DNA of 10,292 bases from Symbiodinium natans. Lineage: Eukaryota > Sar > Dinophyceae > Suessiales > Symbiodiniaceae. Shown here in pieces: positions 8,201 to 10,292 of the stretch. The notes under the pieces are model-generated. The model was not told the origin of the DNA. It ran no database searches and was given only the letters and a program-made list of their open reading frames with translations. The position numbers and the translations under genes were made by a program. The stretch covers positions 687,001 through 697,292 of the forward strand of contig CAJNDS010002078.1 in the NCBI GenBank assembly GCA_905221605.1, read 5' to 3'. Within the stretch, counting starts at the first letter, position 1, and each line of letters opens with the position of its first letter.

Positions 8201-10292
8201 ACCTAGGCTGACGGACAGCCTGAGGCACCAGATTGCGGAGGTTAAAGGCTGTGGCTCGGTGCCCGAAAGCCTGCCCAGCTGAGATGCCCAAATCAACCAA
8301 GCCCTCCCTGCGTGCAAGTGGTGTGGGTTCCTCTGGAGCCGCTGAGGTTGAATCAGTGAGTAAGAGCGAGAAAGTTGGTTCTTCCTCCCTGGAGAGTAAG
8401 TGCGAGAAAACCAGGTCAGCGTACGGGGCAAACAGGAGCTCAGTGCTGCTGCGGCATGAGTTTCTGGGGCCTAGGTTAGTAAGTGCGAGAAAGCTTAGGC
8501 CTGTTCCGGAGGTTGGCGACTTTTGCCAATCCACTTGTTTGCAGTTTGTACAGGCATTGCCCATGTGTCGGTTCCGGACCTTCTGCCTTTTCTGAGTGAG
8601 CCGAATGTGGGTGAGTTTCTCCCCTGTACAGGCAGGGCTTATAGGGTAGGCAGTACAGACCAGGCAGTTCAGCCTGCAGAACATTTGCCTAGGGCTTTGT
8701 ATAGAGCCAAACCAGTGAGTAGCCGTAGGCCGCCGAGCTTCTCGCGGAACTGGTTAAGCCCTCAATGCTTTCTCTCGGTGTTCCCTGCACATAGTTCGGC
8801 CGTGTTAAGCAGGCCAAGGACACCTCGAGAGTTTTTCCTTTTCTGTGCATAGTTAATGTTTTCCGGAACTTCGGTTCCGAAGAGCCTAACCTGGCTAGCG
8901 ACGCAGCCCACTTTCGTGTGGGACACGGCGACACGGCCAAATACCCCTACTCAGACCCACAGCCATGTCGCACTTTCAGGTTCCAGTACACGTTGGCTTT
9001 GGTCTTGCGAAGACAGGTCCGAGGTATCGTTCGTGGTATCGTTCAGGTATCGTTCCGATAACAATACAGACCCCCCATCCAAAGCCGATGTCTTGAGGTT
9101 ACGTTTCAAATGGCAGTTCTGTTTTATCGCTGTGCCCTGCGGGAAGACTCCACAAAACATGCGCTTTTTTCATAGTTCCATCCTAGTCTCAAGATGCTAT
9201 CCCCAAGAGCTAGAGAGTTTTGTTATGATTGTCGCATGTTTTGGGCCTTGTGTGCCCTCGGGATTTCGGTTCGGGGCTATCTTCTTGACATGTTGGGCTA
9301 CCTTCTGTGCCCCTATCTACAGGGTGATTGGGCTATGAAACTACGCACGCTCGTACCTGTCGGTGCTTTAAGAGTCCTTTCCCGTGCAGGGATCAGTTGG
9401 GTTGATGCCCTGACGCCGTTGAGCATCTCGGCAGTTTCCAGTGAAGTAGTTTGGTCGTGCGGCAGCTATGTCTGAGCCATTTCACGAGTGTTTTTGGCAC
9501 GGCAACAACTCTACGCGGCAACATGGTTCTTGGTTTTCAGCAAGGTTGATTGGTGATTTATGTTTGGGTATGCAGCGGTATGCGCTTCGATGAATCTCCA
9601 CATGGCTGCAGAACCAAGGAGAAATCTCGCTTATCGCTTCAATTGCATTCCTGCTGTACGTAGTTTTGACCGTCTTCGCGATCTTGAATGTGGTGACAGG
9701 CCGAATGCCGAATGCTTTGCGTTCAGTCTTCACACCTGTTTGGGATGGATGATGGGCTTGCCGTTTTTGGGAGTGCTGGGCAAGGTGTTGAGCAAGGGGC
9801 GAAGACCATGATTCCGTCGTTTCAGAGTCTATGAAGCCTGCCTTGATCCCCCGGTCCGTGGGGACAAATGCACGTACTTTGGAAAGGCGTCTTCTGCAAC
9901 ATGGCAATTGAGAGCGCTCGGGCTGACAAGGCACCGTGGGGCTTTTTGGATGCATGCCCTCTCGTTCTTGTGGTGAGAGGGGACTCTGAGATAAAGAGAG
10001 AGAGAGAGAGCGGAGTACTCAGTTGTTGCATTTAGGAGCATGTCCGTCAAGACTTCCGAGTGGAATGGCCTAATGGATTGCAAAGTTGAAGCTGCTTTGA
10101 AAACGATTGCAAACTATGGACAGGAACACCGGCCCCACAGCTATGCAGAAACGCAATGTGCAAACAGACACCACGAGAAGTCAGAGGGGCACACATTTGA
10201 CAGAACGTCCCTCTGGCCCGGAAGTCGCATCTGCAAGGCTCCGGGTTCTGTTTGGGTCGGGTTGAAGGACAGATCGGCATAGAAAGAGATGA
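2118..10292 (+). CDS. Voltage-gated cation channel domain, multi-exon gene, partial at both ends
   Basis: This is a membrane channel that opens with voltage and passes cations. Exons for S2, S3, S4, S5, the pore loop and S6 follow each other in the order of an ion_trans (Na/Ca/K channel-type) domain. The clearest marks are an S4 with arginine at every third residue, the pore motif TLFLSITGG-ISW, and an S6 ending LNVVTG-VFC. About 13 exons of 21-90 nt are separated by introns of 80 to 3,348 nt. Codon phase matches at every proposed junction. About half of the donors are GC instead of GT, as is common in dinoflagellates. The end of S6 and the following helix resemble, from memory, the many large channel proteins of Symbiodinium, which often continue into EF-hands; that part lies outside the window. 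S1 and the N-terminus were not found. Whether this is a one-domain or four-domain channel cannot be seen. The family call is strong, while individual splice sites are less certain. Confidence 0.88.
2905..2966 (+). CDS. Channel exon: S2-S3 linker and S3
   Basis: After a split Gly codon the exon reads FFRGSDRLWNIFDFSIVMLS. The WNxFDFxIV motif is the classic start of S3, with the conserved Asn and Asp. The acceptor is gagctcag|GA at 2903-2904. The end is ambiguous: a GT at 2967 gives a compact S3, while a GT at 2991 would add VGDPWRTE. Both leave phase 0, as the next exon needs. I prefer 2966 because the longer form puts Pro and charged residues into the helix, although it would keep the Val often found after LS. 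Confidence 0.8.
3163..3235. repeat. Telomere-like patches in both orientations
   Basis: CCTAGGCCCTAGGCCCTAG at 3163-3181 is followed by TAGGGTTTAAGGGTT at 3221-3235, so the C-rich and G-rich senses lie about 40 bases apart in one intron. Confidence 0.6.
3263..3344 (+). CDS. Channel exon: end of S3 and S3-S4 loop
   Basis: The exon reads EIIADVVDQLMSDRR, then YADSDISSLTLQ, and ends with the A of a split Ser codon. The amphipathic EIIADVVDQL continues S3, and the polar stretch is the outer loop before the voltage sensor. The acceptor is atcgag|GAG; an alternative start three bases later is possible. The donor is CAGA|GTTCTA. The phase joins the next exon as A+GC. An in-frame TGA at 3239-3241 shows the frame does not run further upstream. 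Confidence 0.6.
3621..3674 (+). CDS. Channel exon: S4 voltage sensor, first part
   Basis: The exon reads HLRLMRFVRLARALRGI and ends in the C of a split Arg codon. Arginine sits at every third position, the signature of the S4 voltage sensor. An in-frame TGA (3617-3619) overlaps the acceptor cctgag|GC, so the coding exon must start about here. The donor is ATTC|GTGCTT. The length is 54 nt with phases 2+51+1. Confidence 0.88.
3918..3983. repeat. Imperfect tandem duplication, about 35 bp
   Basis: Positions 3918-3947 and 3952-3983 are near copies sharing CCTCTCGTAGCTT exactly. They lie in the intron just before the S4 microexon. Confidence 0.8.
4030..4050 (+). CDS. Channel microexon: S4 voltage sensor, last part
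   Basis: This 21-nt exon completes the split Arg and then reads VVRLLR, extending the three-residue arginine spacing of S4 by three more arginines (the split one included). The acceptor is gctgtcag|GT. The end may be a GC donor at 4051 (GCTTGG), leaving T to join GC of the next exon as Cys. Alternatively, a stronger-looking GC donor at 4056 (GCAAGC) adds Cys-Leu and pairs with a next exon starting at 4190. The S4 content is convincing; the 3' edge is not settled. Confidence 0.72.
4197..4234 (+). CDS. Channel exon: S4-S5 linker
   Basis: The exon reads YMSSLRTIVFSI after a split codon. It resembles the linker after S4 in this channel group (Y-x-x-x-LRT-x-x-x-SI). The acceptor is gattccag|GC at 4195-4196. 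If the alternative microexon end is right, the exon would start at 4190 and add Ile-Pro-Gly. The donor is GATC|GTGCCT, leaving phase 0. Confidence 0.7.
4621..4704. repeat. Degenerate telomere-like array (CCCTAAA type)
   Basis: About ten variants of CCCTAAA/CCCAAAC/CCCTAAG occur in 84 bases, reading as a decayed array of the plant-type telomere heptamer that dinoflagellates also use. Confidence 0.75.
4880..4923. repeat. 16-bp perfect palindrome followed by TA/GA simple repeat
   Basis: ATGTGTATATACACAT (4880-4895) equals its own reverse complement. A short TATC/TA/GA low-complexity stretch follows at 4901-4923. Both lie in the S4-S5 to S5 intron. Confidence 0.85.
5026..5078 (+). CDS. Channel exon: S5 membrane helix
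   Basis: The exon reads TVSLSPRLLLMIFFCFG and ends with GT of a split Val codon. The hydrophobic run followed by FG-V fits the end of S5. The acceptor is gttgcag|ACC. The GT donor at 5079 gives a Val codon when joined to the G at 5679, so the text continues V-LIAQTVSDHCR. S5 is a little shorter than usual, so a further small exon upstream or a different acceptor (for example at 4994) is possible. The frame stays open on both sides, which explains a long fortuitous reading frame here. Confidence 0.62.
5240..5328. repeat. C16 and G22 homopolymer tracts with a flanking 9-bp direct repeat
   Basis: A run of 16 C (5240-5255) is flanked on both sides by AAAGCTAGC (5232-5240 and 5256-5264, the last C of the first copy being part of the run). 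A run of 22 G lies at 5307-5328. Both lie in the intron after the S5 exon. The lengths may be inexact because of sequencing slippage. Confidence 0.9.
5679..5714 (+). CDS. Channel exon: post-S5 turret start
   Basis: The exon reads LIAQTVSDHCR, then CA of a split codon. A TQ/AQ-x-VSDHCR segment after S5 is, from memory, typical of dinoflagellate ion_trans proteins. The acceptor is acacccag|G at 5677-5678. The proposed end uses a GC donor, GACA|GCAAGC. Confidence 0.68.
5888..5914 (+). CDS. Tentative channel exon: turret segment
   Basis: The short candidate exon (acceptor cactgcag|G, donor AGTTT|GTATAT) reads GNCLRSTS plus split codons on both sides. Its phase fits both neighbours exactly: CA+G gives Gln, and TT+C gives Phe. 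The turret is poorly conserved, so only the splice signals, phase and position support this exon. Confidence 0.35.
5995..6041 (+). CDS. Channel exon: pore helix and first half of selectivity filter
   Basis: The exon reads SVKESMLTLFLSITG and ends with one G of the next Gly codon. SMLTLF-x-x-ITGG is the pore helix and filter of a voltage-gated channel. The acceptor is cgaggag|C at 5993-5994. The donor is GC (GGAG|GCCCAA at 6042). The remaining GG of the split Gly codon is found 3.35 kb downstream. Confidence 0.82.
6461..6560 (+). mobile_element. Possible SINE fragment: spliced-leader-like core plus tRNA-like boxes
   Basis: At 6479-6489 the bases ATGGCTCAAGG share TGGCTCAAGG with the 3' end of the dinoflagellate spliced leader (…TTTTGGCTCAAG) plus the G of its donor. 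About 30 bases on, TAGCAGAGCGG (6519-6529) fits a tRNA A box, and GCCTCGAGTCC (6545-6555) is a B box with about two mismatches. SL/tRNA composite SINEs have been described in dinoflagellates, as I recall. Each piece is short and could be chance. A second A-box-like copy lies at 6447. Confidence 0.35.
6607..7524 (+). pseudogene. Unrecognised reading frame in the intron, broken by one TGA; possible retrogene relic
   Basis: One frame is open from ATG 6607 to TGA 7522-7524 except for a single TGA at 7027-7029. An in-frame TGA lies just upstream (6601-6603), so the ATG is a natural start. I do not recognise the product. The first part (140 codons) is polar. The second part (163 codons from ATG 7033) has two CxxC pairs at its residues 27/30 and 64/67, which could bind zinc, then an acidic tail rich in Glu and Asp. 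Alternatives are a nested two-exon gene (donor CAG|GTAAGA at 6808, acceptor cagag at 7050 in matching phase), a Sec codon, or an accidental open frame in GC-rich DNA. The opposite strand is also open for 214 codons, which weakens the case. Confidence 0.35.
8137..8164. other. 7-bp inverted repeat with a 14-base loop
   Basis: CTCCTGG (8137-8143) and CCAGGAG (8158-8164) can pair. It lies within the pore intron and no function is implied. Confidence 0.5.
8359..8492. repeat. Three spaced copies of AGTAAG(A/T)GCGAGAAA
   Basis: Copies lie at 8359-8373, 8395-8409 and 8478-8492. Only one base varies. The spacing is 36 and 83 bases, so this is a dispersed repeat and not a simple tandem array. Confidence 0.85.
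8864..8879. other. Perfect 6-bp hairpin with TTCG loop
   Basis: CGGAAC (8864-8869), TTCG, GTTCCG (8874-8879) forms a C(UUCG)G tetraloop hairpin, a very stable RNA fold. No T-run or gene end is next to it, so it is not called a terminator. Confidence 0.6.
9023..9055. repeat. Three tandem copies of GGTATCGTTC
   Basis: Exact copies lie at 9023-9032, 9035-9044 and 9046-9055, with 12- and 11-base periods. They lie in the long pore intron. Confidence 0.9.
9390..9422 (+). CDS. Channel exon: second half of filter and post-filter loop
   Basis: The exon reads GG (rest of a Gly codon), then ISWVDALTPL and one A. The Trp after the filter is the conserved pore tryptophan. The acceptor is cccgtgcag|GG. 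The donor is GC (TTGA|GCATCT). With this donor the distance from the PL to the LNVVTG of S6 is 22 residues, which matches the spacing I remember for this family. A GT at 9434 with the same phase would add four residues. Confidence 0.8.
9619..9699 (+). CDS. Channel exon: S6 pore-lining helix
   Basis: The exon reads EISLIASIAFLLYVV then LTVFAILNVVT and one G. A hydrophobic S6 with a conserved Asn in LNVVTG is diagnostic for the pore-lining helix. The acceptor is ccaag|GA. The donor is GC (GACAG|GCCGAA), and joining to GC at 9887 restores Gly. The same four bases (AGGC) span both intron ends, so the exact cut cannot be fixed from DNA alone. Confidence 0.85.
9887..9930 (+). CDS. Channel exon: post-S6 cytoplasmic helix
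   Basis: The exon reads VFCNMAIESARADK. Continuing from S6 it gives NVVTG-VFC-x-x-AIESA, a run well conserved in dinoflagellate channel proteins as I remember them. The acceptor is ggaaag|GC. The donor is GC (ACAAG|GCACCG), ending in phase 0. Confidence 0.82.
9995..10010. repeat. (AG)8 microsatellite
   Basis: Eight AG units lie in the intron before the last, cut exon. Confidence 0.9.
10283..10292 (+). CDS. Channel exon start, cut by the window end
   Basis: The last ten bases after ggcatag read KEM in phase 0, as required after the preceding exon. Family members usually have D/K-x-EM-V/I here, so this is a fitting next exon. Only ten bases are visible. Confidence 0.5.

Larger units (their letters stand above)
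6042..9389 (+). other. 3.35 kb intron inside the selectivity filter
   Basis: The intron starts with a GC donor and ends at cccgtgcag. It separates the two halves of a Gly codon of the filter. It is over four times longer than any other intron here. It contains the spliced-leader/tRNA-like patch, the broken reading frame at 6607-7524, a 14-bp repeat pair, tandem decamers and small hairpins. From 7525 to 9389 I see no recognisable protein. Confidence 0.7.

Noticed and set aside
8856-9338. A 160-codon plus-strand frame
   Set aside because: It crosses the GGTATCGTTC tandem array and lies in the pore intron. It has no domain and is rich in Ser, Cys and Phe in a way expected of chance translation.
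1-10292. CRISPR array, prokaryotic operon or phage genes
   Set aside because: There are no regularly spaced repeats with spacers, no Shine-Dalgarno-led gene chain, and the one clear gene is split by introns.

Overview
This window looks like nuclear DNA from a dinoflagellate, probably a Symbiodiniaceae-type genome. The evidence is very small exons in long introns, a mix of GT and GC donor sites with AG|G-like acceptors, Arabidopsis-type telomere heptamers (CCCTAAA/TTTAGGG) scattered through non-coding DNA, and a possible relic of the dinoflagellate spliced leader. There is no sign of bacterial operon structure. The taxon is inferred from style and not proven.

The main content is one plus-strand gene for a voltage-gated cation channel (ion_trans superfamily). 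The window holds most of one channel domain. Reading exon by exon, the order is S2 (2118-2207), S2-S3 (2905 to about 2966 or 2990), S3 end and S3-S4 loop (3263-3344), the S4 voltage sensor (3621-3674 plus a tiny exon at 4030-4050), S4-S5 (4197-4234), S5 (5026-5078), the post-S5 segment (5679-5714, with a tentative 5888-5914), the pore helix (5995-6041), the filter and post-filter segment (9390-9422), S6 (9619-9699), the post-S6 segment (9887-9930), and the first ten bases of another exon at 10283 to the window end. Codon phase closes across every proposed junction, which is the strongest evidence for the model. The start of the gene (S1 and the N-terminus) was not found with confidence in 1-2117, and the gene runs off the right edge.

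The pore is split by a 3.35 kb intron (6042-9389) that falls within the selectivity-filter codons. This intron holds the other notable material: a spliced-leader-like core followed by a tRNA-like A-box/B-box stretch (6461-6560), which may be a SINE fragment, and then an unspliced reading frame (6607-7524) broken by one TGA. That frame may be a retrogene relic or a nested gene, and I do not recognise its product. Several short repeats lie further downstream in the same intron.

Other introns carry a C16 tract and a G22 tract 51 bases apart, a 35-bp imperfect duplication, microsatellites (CAG, GA, TA) and at least seven patches of degenerate telomere-like sequence.
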